A stretch of 18,991 nucleotides of DNA from Clostridium sp. UBA6640 (GCF_002455975.1 NZ_DKLM01000080.1:79395-98385); one strand, 5' to 3'. Positions 1 to 7,078 are shown, counted from the first letter of the stretch. Numbers and translations: made by a program. Notes: a model not told the origin generated them from the sequence alone.

Positions 1-514
1 TTTTATAGAAAACTTATTTTCCAGAGTATATATTAAGTTTTCGCATTATACCCCTTTAGTATATTACGGTTTTATATTTTAATCTTTTATTTACATTTAA
101 TTAATAATAGATTTATGGTACTTAAGGTACGTTTTAAGATATACTTAAACAATGCACTTTCTTATTATTGATGATAATCTACATGCTGTAGTAAATTTTG
201 TCTAAATTGTATATTAATCATCGCAATACTAAAATGTTATCATTGATTTTACATCTATTTTAAATTAAAATGAAAGGACTTATAACTAATTCTACTACTT
301 AAAACAACAATCTTTAATTTCCACTACAAGTCTCAATGCAAATATACGAATATTCATATTTTCATATCTAATACACAAATTAAGAGGAATTTTGAAATCT
401 TATATAAATTTTAACTTTATAATATTTCTCTAAAAATATGTTAAAAAACAATCTATTAGTGCAAAAGATAAAAGAGGTATACTCTTATCTTCAAAATAAC
501 GAAGGAGGTTATCT
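1..514. other. AT-rich intergenic leader upstream of brnQ
   Basis: No coding frame with a ribosome site was found on either strand in these 514 bases. The stretch is very AT-rich. I saw no T-box motif and no riboswitch that I recognise. The only sites I would name lie at its right end: an imperfect palindrome at 466-490 and the brnQ ribosome site AAGGAGG at 502-508. Confidence 0.6.
466..490 (+). promoter_or_regulatory. Imperfect palindrome just upstream of the brnQ ribosome site
   Basis: AGAT (466-469) and AAGAG (472-476) pair with CTCTT (482-486) and ATCT (487-490), with a two-base bulge and the loop GTATA. A TATACT hexamer at 478-483 sits inside it, 16 bases after TTAGTG at 456-461, so this may be a weak promoter with an operator across its -10 box. 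It could instead be a hairpin in the mRNA leader. There is no U-run after it, so it is not a terminator. Confidence 0.3.
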
Positions 515-1840
515 ATGAAAGATTCATTAAAATTCAGCGAAATATTATCTATAGGACTATTATTATTTGCTATTTTTTTTGGTGCAGGAAATATGATTTT
601 TCCACCTGCATTAGGGCAAGCTGCTGGTACTAATACACCAATTGCAATCTTAGGCTTTATTGCGGCAGACGTCGGCCTTTCACTATTAGCTATAATAGCT
701 GTTGCCCTTGCTGATGGTAACTTTAATAAACTAGCTAGTCGTGTTCATCCTAAATTTGCTAAGTTTTTTATCATTGTTGTTTATATGGCAATGGGACCAT
801 TATGTATTGTTCCAAGGACAGGTGCAGTATCTTATGAAATGAGTGTACTACCTTTACTACCGCAGGGTTTTCAAGGTGAGTGGGTTGCACGACTTTTATT
901 TACATTTGCATTTTTTACAATTACTTATTTCTTAGCATTAAATCCATCTAAATTAGTAGATCGTGTAGGTAAGATATTAACGCCTGCTTTACTACTTATG
1001 ATAGGTATTGTAACTATAACTTCTATAATTTCACCAATAGGCAGTTTTTCAGCTCCAATTGAAGAATATGCCCATACACCTTTTTTAAAAGGATTTTTAG
1101 ATGGATATCTAACCTTAGATGCTGTTGGTGCATTAATTGTTGCTATAATTGTCATAAACGCTATTAAAGAACGTGGCATAAAAGAACCAAAGCTAATTGC
1201 AAAAAATACAATTTATAGCGGTATAGTTGCTTCACTAAGCTTATTAATTGTTTATTTTTCATTAGCATATTTAGGTGCTTCAAGTAGTTCTCTAGGTCGA
1301 GCAAAAGATGGTGTAACTATACTTACAAATGTTATGAGTCATCTATTTGGCACGAGCGGTATATTATTGTTAGGATTAATTATAATCTTTGCATGTCTAA
1401 CAACTTCAATAGGTCTTGTTTCAGCTTTTGGAAATTACTTTGCTGAATTGTCTTCAAAGTTTTCTTATAAGAAAATTACAGGACTAGTTTGTTTATTTAG
1501 TTTTATAGTATCTAATTTAGGTTTAAGTGTTATTCTTGAGGTGACTGTACCACTTCTCCTTATGATATATCCATTAACTATTATTTTAATTTTAGTATCA
1601 TTTATAGATAAATATATTAATTCAAACTCTAAGGTCTATATTGGAGCTATGATATGTGCATTTGTTATAAGTTTCATTCAAGTAATCGAAGGCTTAGGAT
1701 TTACTTTTTCTCCTCTATATGAAATTGCACATATGATTCCACTTTATGATGTGGGCATTGGTTGGCTAATACCTAGTATTATTGGTGGTCTTATTGGATT
1801 GTTTGTCCCTTATAAAAATGCTAACGAATTAAAGACTTAA
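515..1840 (+). CDS. brnQ: BrnQ-type branched-chain amino acid:cation symporter
   Basis: This is an integral membrane transporter of the LIVCS family, which imports leucine, isoleucine and valine together with Na+ or H+. The protein has 441 residues, normal for the family. It is almost wholly hydrophobic, with about twelve membrane segments, and carries the family's conserved N-terminal stretch GAGNMIFPPALG at residues 24-35 in the first segment. The start is the ATG six bases after a perfect AAGGAGG site (502-508). It stands alone on the + strand: the next gene is convergent and a strong hairpin follows the stop codon. Family assignment is secure; preference among the branched-chain amino acids cannot be read from the sequence. 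Confidence 0.93.
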   Translation: MKDSLKFSEILSIGLLLFAIFFGAGNMIFPPALGQAAGTNTPIAILGFIAADVGLSLLAIIAVALADGNFNKLASRVHPKFAKFFIIVVYMAMGPLCIVPRTGAVSYEMSVLPLLPQGFQGEWVARLLFTFAFFTITYFLALNPSKLVDRVGKILTPALLLMIGIVTITSIISPIGSFSAPIEEYAHTPFLKGFLDGYLTLDAVGALIVAIIVINAIKERGIKEPKLIAKNTIYSGIVASLSLLIVYFSLAYLGASSSSLGRAKDGVTILTNVMSHLFGTSGILLLGLIIIFACLTTSIGLVSAFGNYFAELSSKFSYKKITGLVCLFSFIVSNLGLSVILEVTVPLLLMIYPLTIILILVSFIDKYINSNSKVYIGAMICAFVISFIQVIEGLGFTFSPLYEIAHMIPLYDVGIGWLIPSIIGGLIGLFVPYKNANELKT

Positions 1841-1855
1841 ACTTTTAATACAAAT

Positions 1856-1900
1856 AAAAGTAACTTTATATACATAAATTACTTATATAAAGTTACTTTT
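1856..1900 (+). terminator. Strong hairpin terminator after brnQ
   Basis: A perfect 17-bp stem (1856-1872 with 1884-1900) has an 11-base loop and lies 15 bases after the brnQ stop. The right arm ends in CTTTT and is followed by an A/T-rich run. The arms end in AAAAG/CTTTT, so it could also stop transcripts coming from the right. The outer stem AAAAGTAACTTTA is shared exactly with the hairpin at 7623-7674. Confidence 0.85.
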
Positions 1901-2004
1901 ATAAAAATTTTAATATATTTTTTCAGAAATCCATGTAAAAAAACTACATAACTAAAATCTTTTAATTATATCTTAATGTGTATACAATTAGTGTTTTTTC
2001 AACT

Positions 2005-2466
2005 TTATTTTACTATATGATTCCAATCAGATTTATCTTTATTTTCTGCAATAAAATATTCATTAAGTCTAATATCTAACATTACTTTAATCATATTATC
2101 AAATCCATGAGCAAAATCTGCCAAGTGAAGCTCATCGATATTCTGCCAAAAAACATCGCCTTCCTCACCATGTTCTATTAGTTTCCCCTTATATGAATAT
2201 GTTTTGAAAAGAAAAACTATATACCTTTTATTATCTTTTGATATATACCAATCTTTAATACCACAAATCTCTAAATCATTTATTATTAGCCCAGTCTCTT
2301 CCTTAATTTCTCTAATTGCTGAATCTACTATAGACTCACCTTTTTCTATATGACCTCCAGGAAAAGCTATTCCAGTCCAATTTCCCTTAATTCTATTTTG
2401 AACAAGGACTTTATTATTCTCTTTGTCAATTACCATGGTCATATTAGTTAACTCTATATTCTCCAT
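2005..2466 (-). CDS. Nudix hydrolase, MutT/8-oxo-dGTP diphosphatase type
   Basis: Nudix enzymes hydrolyse nucleoside diphosphates linked to another group; the MutT/MutX branch removes oxidised dGTP. A complete Nudix box, GX5EX7REUXEEXGU, lies at about residues 38-60: GHIEKGE, then REIKEETGL. The metal-binding glutamates are all present. I place the start at the ATG at 2466 (153 residues), because AAGGGG lies eight bases before it; a GTG nine bases further upstream would sit directly against that site. The gene follows the degV-family gene by 73 bases with a small hairpin between, so it may be partly co-transcribed. The exact substrate is inferred from resemblance only; other house-cleaning Nudix activities are possible. 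Confidence 0.88.
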   Translation of the reverse strand: MENIELTNMTMVIDKENNKVLVQNRIKGNWTGIAFPGGHIEKGESIVDSAIREIKEETGLIINDLEICGIKDWYISKDNKRYIVFLFKTYSYKGKLIEHGEEGDVFWQNIDELHLADFAHGFDNMIKVMLDIRLNEYFIAENKDKSDWNHIVK

Positions 2467-2512
2467 GTAATCCACCCCTTAAAAATAAATTATTATTTTA
2501 CATAAATATAGC

Positions 2513-2530
2513 CGTAGAGTAAGCTCTACG
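2513..2530 (-). terminator. Short hairpin between the DegV and Nudix genes
   Basis: A perfect 7-bp stem CGTAGAG/CTCTACG with a 4-base loop lies 9 bases after the DegV-family stop codon. On the minus strand it is followed by an A/U-rich but broken tract, so it is probably a weak terminator or a 3' stabilising hairpin that allows some readthrough into the Nudix gene. Confidence 0.5.
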
Positions 2531-2539
2531 ACTGCTTGA

Positions 2540-3397
2540 TTACCTAATGTCCTGCTTTGCATAATAAACTATTCCAATTGCTCCTGGGCCAACATGAACT
2601 CCTATTACTGGTCCTATGTCGCATATTTTAACCTCTAAACCAAAGATGTCTTTTATCCTATTACTTAATTCAATTGCCTCATTAAAGCAATTTATATGAT
2701 GAATAACCACTTCCCCTAATCCATATTTATTAGTATCTTCTAACATTTTCTCTAACATTGTTGTTATAGCTTTCTTTTTGGTTCTAACTTTTGTATATAT
2801 TGTTGTTTTTCCTTCTTCAACCGTCAAAATAGGGATTATTTTAAGTAAATTTCCGATTAGGGCGCTTGCTCCTCCAATTCTCCCACCTTTTTTTAAATAT
2901 TCAAGATTATCTGGTATAAATAAAAACCTACTTCTCTTTAGGTTTTCTTCAGCAATTCTCTTAACTTCTTTTAATTCCTTCCCTTCCTTTGCTGCTCTTG
3001 CAGCTAAAATAGCTGCAAATCCAAGTTGCATACAATTAGAACGGGAATCTAATATTTCTATTTTTGCATTTTTATATTCTTCTAAAATCATATTTTTTAC
3101 TATATGAGCTGTTGAGTATGTCCCACTCATCTCTGAAGATAGAAATATACACAGAATGTTATCACCATTCTCCACAATATATTTCATAACATCATATAAC
3201 TCTTCAATGGAAGGCTGAGAAGAAGTAGGTATTCCTTCCTTCTCCATCTTTTTATAAAAATTTTCATTACTTATATCGGATTCTTTAAAATTATCATCTC
3301 CAAATATAACATTTAAAGATATAGCTTTTATATCTAATTCTTCTTTAATATTTTTATTAATATAGCTTGTGCTATCAGTTAAAATTTTTACTGCCAT
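2540..3397 (-). CDS. DegV family fatty-acid-binding protein
   Basis: DegV-family (FakB-like) proteins bind a fatty acid in a buried pocket; in Firmicutes many present it to the kinase FakA for phosphorylation. The 285-residue length is typical. Visible family marks are the N-terminal KILTDST (about residues 4-10), TSSQPS near 58, SSEMSGTYSTA near 87, the GGRIGGASALIGNLLKI stretch near 171, and the C-terminal HVGPGAIGI. The start is the ATG at 3397, six bases after GAGGAG; an ATG six codons upstream has no ribosome site and would precede the conserved KILTDST by an odd tail. No fakA-like kinase gene is in the window, and many clostridia carry several DegV paralogues, so the bound lipid and partner are unknown. 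Confidence 0.9.
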   Translation of the reverse strand: MAVKILTDSTSYINKNIKEELDIKAISLNVIFGDDNFKESDISNENFYKKMEKEGIPTSSQPSIEELYDVMKYIVENGDNILCIFLSSEMSGTYSTAHIVKNMILEEYKNAKIEILDSRSNCMQLGFAAILAARAAKEGKELKEVKRIAEENLKRSRFLFIPDNLEYLKKGGRIGGASALIGNLLKIIPILTVEEGKTTIYTKVRTKKKAITTMLEKMLEDTNKYGLGEVVIHHINCFNEAIELSNRIKDIFGLEVKICDIGPVIGVHVGPGAIGIVYYAKQDIR

Positions 3398-3458
3398 AAC
3401 TTTCTCCTCAATCATAAAATCACTTATTTACCACCAATTTATATAGCTAATATTTAAA

Positions 3459-3500
3459 AGCATCTAAAAAATTAACTAACCAAAGATTAAAAAGATGCCT
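3459..3500. repeat. Short copy of an AGNCATCT/AGATGCCT-bounded repeat
   Basis: This 42-bp element starts AGCATCT and ends AGATGCCT, which pair. Its interior contains CCAAAGAT, as does the left part of the larger element at 6512-6828 (both run GCATCT, A-rich tract, then CCAAAGAT). It lies 61 bases upstream of the DegV-family start. It may be a trimmed or minimal member of the same family. Confidence 0.5.
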
Positions 3501-3772
3501 TATTATAGATTTATATTTACAATTAAATTTTAGCCACTTTGTAATTAAGTATATATGCTTATCTGAGGGATTGAAACCCTATAAACAAATAAATTAGAAT
3601 TTCCACTTATAAAATCCTTATATATTTCTATATTCAATAAGTTTTTCACCTTACACCTTAATTTATTCAAATTTAAAACCTTTAACTCTATATTAACAAA
3701 AATACTAGTTTCACCTCTCACTATAAGATACTTTTTTATAATAATATTCTTATTATGAAAATACTCTGCATT
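3501..3772. other. Intergenic stretch without a recognised gene
   Basis: This AT-rich stretch lies between the DegV-family gene and the transporter terminator. A minus-strand frame is open from about 3804 to the stop at 3545-3547, but it has no ATG and no ribosome site; a GTG at 3721 would give 58 codons of low-complexity sequence with no family I recognise. It may be chance or a decayed gene. A single GGGATTGAAACCC motif at 3567-3579 is not part of an array. Confidence 0.5.
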
Positions 3773-3812
3773 AAAATAAGGAGTAGAAAATATATCTTCT
3801 ACTCCTTATTTT
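3773..3812 (-). terminator. Intrinsic terminator of the ABC importer operon
   Basis: A perfect 16-bp stem (3773-3788 with 3797-3812) with an 8-base loop begins three bases after the ATPase stop codon. Read on the minus strand, the GGAGTAGAA core ends in a U-rich TTATTTTAATG tail. It closes the three-gene transporter operon. Confidence 0.88.
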
Positions 3813-3815
3813 ACC

Positions 3816-4610
3816 TTAGCCAAATAAAACTCTGTCACTTAATGATTCTTCACTTTGAAGATTATCAAAATGAGAAAGCAATTTATTTACCGTTAATTCT
3901 CTTTTCTCATCTTTACATACATCTAAAACTATATTCCCTTGATGCATCATTATTAATCTATTTCCCATACTTATAGCATGATTTAAATTATGAGTTACCA
4001 TTAAAGTTGTAATTTGATGTTCTTTTATAATTTCATCAGTAATTTCATTAATTCTTTCTGATGTCTTAGGATCTAATGCCGCTGTATGCTCATCTAAAAG
4101 CAATATTTGAGGCTTGCTCATTACAGCCATAAGTAGCGAAAGGGCTTGTCGTTGTCCACCAGATAATAAGCCAACCTTAATATTTATTTTATTTTCAAGA
4201 CCTAAATCTAATTTACATAACATTTCCTGAAAAAAACCTATATTTTTTTTAGATATACCATTAGTTAAATTAAATGCATTTCCTTTATTTTGTGCCATAG
4301 ACATATTTTCTAAAATCGTCATATTAGGTGCTACCCCTGACGATGGATTTTGAAATACTCTTCCTATAACTTTTGAACGCTTATATTCAGGCATAGTGGA
4401 TATATCTTTACCGTCTAGAACAATAGTACCATCATCGAGCGTTATTGCTCCTGATATTATATTCATAAGAGTAGATTTTCCTGCTCCATTACTTCCTACT
4501 ATAGTTATAAAATCGCCTTTTTCCACATTAAGACTAAATTTATCAAATATAACTTTTTCATTTACTGTATTGCTATTAAAAACTTTATATAAACTATTTA
4601 TCTGTAACAA
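3816..4610 (-). CDS. Amino-acid ABC importer, ATP-binding subunit (TrpZ-like)
   Basis: This cytoplasmic ATPase powers the importer encoded by the two genes before it. Motifs are complete: Walker A GSNGAGKST at about 39-47, Q-loop near 87, signature LSGGQ near 149, Walker B ILLLDEHTAALDP near 169-181, and an H-loop histidine near 207. I choose the TTG at 4610 as start (264 residues): it is eight bases after AGGAGG and gives the family-like N-terminus MLQINSLYKVF. The GTG three codons earlier overlaps the ribosome site. The reading frame overlaps the permease gene by 17 bases, which suggests translational coupling. In the predicted TrpXYZ class the substrate is an aromatic amino acid; that is not proven here. 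Confidence 0.9.
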   Translation of the reverse strand: MLQINSLYKVFNSNTVNEKVIFDKFSLNVEKGDFITIVGSNGAGKSTLMNIISGAITLDDGTIVLDGKDISTMPEYKRSKVIGRVFQNPSSGVAPNMTILENMSMAQNKGNAFNLTNGISKKNIGFFQEMLCKLDLGLENKINIKVGLLSGGQRQALSLLMAVMSKPQILLLDEHTAALDPKTSERINEITDEIIKEHQITTLMVTHNLNHAISMGNRLIMMHQGNIVLDVCKDEKRELTVNKLLSHFDNLQSEESLSDRVLFG

Positions 4611-5478
4611 GAACCTCACCTCCTGTTGTTGCTTTTTTTCTAGTTTTAAAACTAAAATTTCTATTATTTAATGATAGTGCTATAACTACTATAATTACGG
4701 TCACAAGTTTTAAATCCGTAGGCTGAAAGCCTAGCTCTAAGGCAATAGCTATTATAGCCTTATATATTACTGAGCCTAGTATCGCCATAGTAGTTCCTTT
4801 CACTATATTAGCTTTTTTAAGTATAGATTCTCCAATTATAACAGCAGCAAGTCCCATTACTACAATACCAGTTCCCATACCCACATCTGCAAATCCCTGA
4901 TATTGAGCCATTATAGCTCCAGCTAATGCAACTAGTCCATTAGAAAGCATAAGTCCTACTATCTTGATCATGTTCTTATTAACTCCTAGAGAAGTTACTA
5001 ATTGCTCATTATCTCCTGTAGCTTTAAGAATAAAACCTAGCTTAGTTTTCAAAAATAAATCTAATATAAATTTTGAAGCTAGTGCAAAAATAGCAATTAT
5101 GATTATAGGATTAGAAACTGATGTGAAAATAGTGTCTTTCCCAAATAGAGGAATATTAGATTTTCCCATTATTCTTAAATTTATTGAATATAACGCTATC
5201 ATCACAAGAATTCCTGACATAAGGTTAGTTATCTTCAGTTTTACATGAAGCAATCCTGTTATGAGTCCTCCTATGCTTCCTGATATGAAAGCTACTAAGC
5301 ATGCTATAAATGGATTTATACCATTCATAATACAAACTGCTGCAGTGGCTGCACCTAATGGAAATGTTCCTTCTACTGAAAGGTCAGGAAAATCTAGTAT
5401 TTTATAAGTTATGTAGACACCAATAGCCATTATAGAAAATATTAATCCTTGCTCTAATATATTTATTAATAGCCCCAT
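4594..5478 (-). CDS. Amino-acid ABC importer, permease subunit (TrpY-like)
   Basis: This is the membrane-spanning channel of the importer, 294 residues with about eight hydrophobic segments. The early stretch ITYKILDFPDLSVEGTFPLG, near residues 23-42, is characteristic of the permeases paired with ABC_sub_bind lipoproteins and not of the classical Leu/Ile/Val permeases. The start ATG follows the stop codon of the lipoprotein gene with no gap (TAG ATG), with GGAGGTG a few bases upstream inside that gene, so the two are translated together. Its 3' end overlaps the ATPase start. The substrate must come from the binding protein. Confidence 0.9.
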   Translation of the reverse strand: MGLLINILEQGLIFSIMAIGVYITYKILDFPDLSVEGTFPLGAATAAVCIMNGINPFIACLVAFISGSIGGLITGLLHVKLKITNLMSGILVMIALYSINLRIMGKSNIPLFGKDTIFTSVSNPIIIIAIFALASKFILDLFLKTKLGFILKATGDNEQLVTSLGVNKNMIKIVGLMLSNGLVALAGAIMAQYQGFADVGMGTGIVVMGLAAVIIGESILKKANIVKGTTMAILGSVIYKAIIAIALELGFQPTDLKLVTVIIVVIALSLNNRNFSFKTRKKATTGGEVLVTDK

Positions 5479-6480
5479 CTAATTAACACCTCCTGTAACC
5501 TTCTCAGCCTCATTATTTAAATCATCAGGAATAGTGATATTTAACTTTTTAGCTGCATCGGTATTAATTATTAGCTGCATTTCATCTAAAGTTACTACAG
5601 GAATATCTTTAGGTTCTTTTCCATTGATTATGTCAACAGCCATAAGTCCTGTTTGAAACCCAAGTTTATAGTAGTCAATACCAGTAGTTGCTAATGCACC
5701 AGACTCAACATGTGCTCTTTCTGCACCTATTATTGGAATATTATTTTTAAAACATTGAGCAGAAATTAATGGCATTGATGATGCTACTATATTATCTGTA
5801 GGAGTGTATAACACATCCACTTTCCCAAATAGAGAATTTAATGCTTGTGGTACATCATTAACATTAGTTATCCCTGCTGCTACAATTTCTAATCCGAATT
5901 GAGGTGCTGCATTTTTAGCATTATTTACTTGAATTTCTGAATTATTTTCACTAGTATTATATAAAATACCTACTTTTTTAGCTTCCGGTAAAATTTTCTT
6001 TAGAAGTTCAAACTGTTTATCAATTGAAACATAATCTGAGGTACCTGTAACATTTGTTTCAGGCTCTTTCATAGACTTAACAAGGCCAGCTTCTACTGGT
6101 TCTGTAACTGCTGTTACTAAAATTGGTATATCTTTTGTCGTATTGTAGGCTGCTTGAGCTGCAGGTGTTGCTATAGCCATTATCATATCCATTTTTTTAG
6201 ATACAAATTTTTTCGCTATAGTTTGAGTTGTAGGAATATCTCCTTGGGCATTTTGAAAATCAAATGTTATATTTTTACCTTCTTCAAAGCCCCTTGATTT
6301 TAAACCATCAATAAATCCATTTCTTGTAGCATCTAATCCTGGATGCTCGATTAGTTGTGAAATACCGATTTTAATTTCTTTATCATCGCTGGAATGTGTA
6401 TTATTAGAATTTGCACATCCTCCTAAAATAGCTGCAGTTAATAACACTGCAAAAACACTTTTTAATCTTTTTACTACCAT
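5479..6480 (-). CDS. ABC importer substrate-binding lipoprotein (TrpX-like, ABC_sub_bind family)
   Basis: This is the extracellular ligand-binding component, anchored by lipid. Residues 1-22 form a lipoprotein signal peptide: charged KRLK, a hydrophobic core, then LGGC with Cys22 as the predicted lipidated residue. The rest is a two-lobed binding protein of PF04392 type, with EIKIGISQLIEHPGLDATR near the mature N-terminus. I place the start at the ATG at 6480 (333 residues), eight bases after GGAGG; a TTG five codons upstream overlaps that site. Related proteins are predicted tryptophan or tyrosine binders, and a clostridial relative (C. difficile CD0873) has been reported to bind tyrosine. 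Control is probably by the UAG-rich leader upstream, since no T-box is present. Confidence 0.88.
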   Translation of the reverse strand: MVVKRLKSVFAVLLTAAILGGCANSNNTHSSDDKEIKIGISQLIEHPGLDATRNGFIDGLKSRGFEEGKNITFDFQNAQGDIPTTQTIAKKFVSKKMDMIMAIATPAAQAAYNTTKDIPILVTAVTEPVEAGLVKSMKEPETNVTGTSDYVSIDKQFELLKKILPEAKKVGILYNTSENNSEIQVNNAKNAAPQFGLEIVAAGITNVNDVPQALNSLFGKVDVLYTPTDNIVASSMPLISAQCFKNNIPIIGAERAHVESGALATTGIDYYKLGFQTGLMAVDIINGKEPKDIPVVTLDEMQLIINTDAAKKLNITIPDDLNNEAEKVTGGVN

Positions 6481-6603
6481 ACTACCATCCTCCAAAATAT
6501 TTATAGTTATAAGGCATCTGAAAGAAAATAATGGCCAAAGATGTTAGAATATTTTAAGCATATGAACTAAAATAGCTAGTTAAAGATGCGAAATATATTT
6601 TGT

Positions 6604-6716
6604 ATCAGACAAGAAGACAGGTTTTCATGATAGTTTAACTATCATGAAGTTCTGACGACGCAGTATGATATAAAATAGATAAGCATACTGACTAGTTATT
6701 TTTTGAATATGCTTCA
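6604..6716. repeat. Tandem repeat unit 1, two hairpins
   Basis: This 113-bp unit begins ATCAGACAAG. Its first hairpin has an 8-bp apical stem CATGATAG (6626-6633) with CTATCATG (6639-6646). Its second pairs CAGTATG (6661-6667) with CATACTG (6684-6690). It aligns along its whole length with the next unit; the strongest shared blocks are ATCAGACAAG, TTCTGAC-ACGCAGTATGAT and GTTATTTTTTGAA. Confidence 0.8.
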
Positions 6717-6828
6717 ATCAGACAAGGCGTCAGGTTCTGGCCATAGTGGAGCTATGAGCAGGTTCTGACAACGCAGTATGATGGAAAATAGGCTAACATA
6801 CTGGTCTGTTATTTTTTTGAAGATGCCT
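6717..6828. repeat. Tandem repeat unit 2, two hairpins
   Basis: This 112-bp unit directly abuts unit 1. Its first hairpin has a different tip, CATAG/CTATG, but keeps complementarity, with lower-stem CAGGTTCTG arms that pair using G-U wobbles. Its second hairpin is CAGTATG (6774-6780) with CATACTG (6797-6803), identical in its arms to unit 1. It ends in AGATGCCT. Confidence 0.8.
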
Positions 6829-6832
6829 AAAT

Positions 6833-6857
6833 AAAAAAACTCCCCTATAGGAGAGTT
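6833..6857 (-). terminator. Leader terminator upstream of the ABC importer
   Basis: On the minus strand AACUCUCC (6857-6850) pairs with GGGGAGUU (6845-6838) around a UAUA loop: eight pairs, one of them a U-G wobble. Seven U residues (6839-6833) follow directly. It ends the UAG-rich leader and lies about 350 bases before the lipoprotein start, so transcripts must pass it to reach the transporter. Confidence 0.85.
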
Positions 6858-6882
6858 ATATGACAAAAAAACATAGACTCAT
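6856..6882 (-). CDS. Possible eight-codon leader peptide (MSLCFFVI)
   Basis: An ATG at 6882 lies eight bases after GGAG and opens an eight-codon frame, Met-Ser-Leu-Cys-Phe-Phe-Val-Ile, stopping at TAA 6858-6856. The stop codon overlaps the first base pairs of the terminator stem, and the ribosome site lies in the UAGGAGA segment that can pair with the terminator's left arm. Position and ribosome site favour a real leader peptide, but eight codons can arise by chance. The two adjacent Phe codons are suggestive only. Confidence 0.35.
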   Translation of the reverse strand: MSLCFFVI

Positions 6883-6893
6883 TTTAATATCTC

Positions 6894-7022
6894 CTACAAA
6901 ACTACCATTTTACCTAATTAAAATCTACTACATATAATAATATTTAATTTTACTTAACCTTCTAAATACTACTTTAAAACTACAAAATGCTACTTTAAAA
7001 CTACAAAACTACTATCCTACTA
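6894..7022 (-). promoter_or_regulatory. Two clusters of UAG triplets (candidate HutP binding sites)
   Basis: On the minus strand UAG occurs with its first base at 7022, 7019, 7014, 7011, 7003, 6992, 6982, 6971 and 6964 (cluster 1) and at 6930, 6927, 6916, 6904 and 6896 (cluster 2). UAGUUUUGUAG occurs once in each cluster, and GUAGUUUUAAAGUAG occurs twice in cluster 1. B. subtilis HutP is known to bind UAG/NAG triplets with four-base spacers in two clusters. The spacers here are longer (often 5, 7 or 8), so the fit is one of principle, not exact. Confidence 0.6.
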
Positions 7023-7049
7023 CATAAGTCAGAAAATTGACTTGTTAAT

Positions 7050-7078
7050 ATTCTATGTTTATTTTTTAAGATTGTCAA
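7050..7078 (-). promoter_or_regulatory. Consensus-like sigma-A promoter for the UAG-rich leader
   Basis: On the minus strand a perfect TTGACA (7078-7073) is followed by a 17-base spacer and TAGAAT (7055-7050). It begins 12 bases after the hutP-like stop codon. The predicted transcription start, about 7043, coincides with the first base of the leader stem-loop. Confidence 0.8.

Larger units (their letters stand above)
6512..6828. repeat. Composite intergenic repeat element with 8-bp inverted ends
   Basis: The element is bounded by AGGCATCT (6512-6519) and AGATGCCT (6821-6828), exact complements. A left segment (6512-6589) ends in its own AGATGC at 6584-6589 and resembles the short copy at 3459-3500. 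It is followed by two direct ~112-bp units. No protein frame is present. The inverted ends and modular build suggest a small non-autonomous mobile repeat; I see no clear target-site duplication. It fills the space between the leader terminator and the transporter lipoprotein gene. Confidence 0.7.
6833..7043 (-). ncRNA. UAG-rich leader RNA, candidate HutP-family target
   Basis: The segment runs from a predicted start at about 7043 to the U-run at 6833, some 210 bases. It opens with a 6-bp stem-loop AAGUCA/UGACUU (7043-7038 with 7031-7026). Two clusters of UAG triplets follow. Near the end UAGGAGA (6896-6890) can pair with UCUCCUA (6854-6848), which would break the terminator stem. It is either an attenuated leader of the ABC importer or a free small RNA. 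The presence of a hutP-like gene directly upstream favours attenuation. Confidence 0.65.

Noticed and set aside
1..465. Riboswitch or attenuator in the long brnQ upstream region
   Set aside because: No T-box, no recognisable aptamer and no terminator hairpin with U-run was found before the ribosome site.
3567..3579. GGGATTGAAACCC, resembling the GATTGAAAC end of some CRISPR repeats
   Set aside because: It occurs once, with no second copy at spacer distance and no cas genes in the window.
3545..3804. Open minus-strand frame of over 80 codons downstream of the importer ATPase
   Set aside because: It has no ATG and no ribosome site, crosses the operon terminator and reads as low-complexity Asn/Lys/Ile/Leu sequence with no family resemblance; kept only as a note.
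3755..3976. 73-residue + strand frame at the end of the importer ATPase gene
   Set aside because: It runs antisense through the ATPase gene and its terminator hairpin, lacks a ribosome site and has no recognisable sequence.
6894..7022. TRAP (MtrB) binding site
   Set aside because: TRAP sites need about eleven G/UAG triplets with two- to three-base spacers. The spacers here are mostly 0, 5, 7 or 8, no TRAP gene is seen, and a HutP-family gene is adjacent.
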